From assembly GCA_963787195.1 (NCBI GenBank), contig CAWBCI010000019.1, positions 127,418 to 191,417 of the forward strand: a DNA stretch of 64,000 bases, in the 5' to 3' direction. Positions 63,838-64,000 of the stretch are shown one piece after another; the first letter of the stretch is position 1; each line of letters starts with the position of its first letter. Both the position numbers and the translations under genes were made by a program. This stretch comes from CAWBCI01 sp963787195 (GTDB lineage: Bacteria; Bacteroidota; Bacteroidia; Bacteroidales; JAGOPY01). The notes beneath the pieces were generated by a model that saw nothing but the letters and a program-made list of their open reading frames with translations, ran no database searches and was not told the origin of the DNA.

Positions 63838-64000
63838 CCAAATTCCAAAAAAAAATTCAAACAAAATTAAAATCCCAAATTCCAATAAATCTGGCAATAT
63901 AAATCTGTGTTTAACTGTAAAATCTGTGTCATCTGTGTGCTGTTGTCGTTATAGAACACAGATTACACTGATAAGACAGATTTACACTGATTTTTGAAAT
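63838..64000. repeat. Simple and dispersed repeats at the window end
   Basis: Runs of CAAATTCCAAAAAAAAATTC type, related to the stretch at 53560-53611 in the opposite orientation. They are followed by an AATCTGTGT / ACACAGATT inverted repeat with CACTGAT units (63900-64000). No ORF; the region is cut off by the window end. Confidence 0.5.

Overview
The window is a stretch of a Bacteroidetes chromosome, most likely an environmental Bacteroidales-type organism. Four lines of evidence support this. Housekeeping genes run in the order bamD-rpoZ-coaBC-DUF4835-recN, an arrangement I know from this phylum. At least four secreted proteins carry C-terminal type IX secretion (T9SS) sorting domains. Recurrent promoter boxes match the Bacteroidetes -7 consensus TAnnTTTG. 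FabI, ClpC, GyrA and RpoZ are of the Bacteroidetes type. I saw no rRNA, tRNA, CRISPR array, transposase or phage gene.

Layout: 0-4.4 kb holds a T9SS-exported M14 carboxypeptidase, a very basic polytopic membrane protein and an AONS-family PLP enzyme (KBL / serine palmitoyltransferase-like). 4.5-9.7 kb is the bamD-rpoZ-coaBC-DUF4835-recN block. 9.7-13.8 kb holds lipid genes: fabI and two convergent acyl-CoA dehydrogenases. 14-21.6 kb holds an orphan ORF, clpC, gyrA and a TPR protein. 22-33 kb is envelope and secretion: an OprB-type porin, a second outer-membrane protein, a 1279-aa PKD/GEVED adhesin-like T9SS protein, an FtsX-type ABC permease and endonuclease I. 32.7-36 kb holds arginine deiminase and an ABC-F ATPase. 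36.3-44.2 kb is a sensory/stress cluster: AraC-type regulator, CheB-CheR-PAS hybrid, PAS protein, SDR dehydrogenase and a GH63-like glucosidase. 44.2-49 kb holds small membrane and lipoproteins, threonine aldolase, a PHB-depolymerase-type esterase and a sigma-54-activator-like orphan. 49.2-53.4 kb holds an unknown protein, an NAD-dependent epimerase / 3beta-HSD-like SDR, a steroid 5-alpha-reductase-family protein, a TlpA-like thioredoxin and a cation-diffusion facilitator. 53.6-60.4 kb is a mutagenesis/SOS-like island: an XRE-S24 (LexA/CI-like) regulator and a DnaQ-GIY-YIG nuclease on one strand, with a Y-family polymerase and a DnaE-type polymerase on the other. They are separated by a 462-bp region with palindromes and a 3 x 21-bp tandem repeat just upstream of dinB. 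60.4-63.7 kb is a tRNA selenouridine module: a NifS-SelD fusion and MnmH.

Two themes stand out. First, the mutagenesis island, with an operator-like repeat array between a probable self-cleaving repressor and the polymerases it could control, is the best candidate for a regulatory system worth testing; its polymerase genes are visibly GC-richer than most of the window. Second, seven genes are interrupted by nine single-base events, every one an apparent extra base. This points to a systematic sequence error rather than decay, so I list these genes as single merged coding regions. Intergenic DNA is rich in palindromic and REP-like repeats, several with copies elsewhere in the window.
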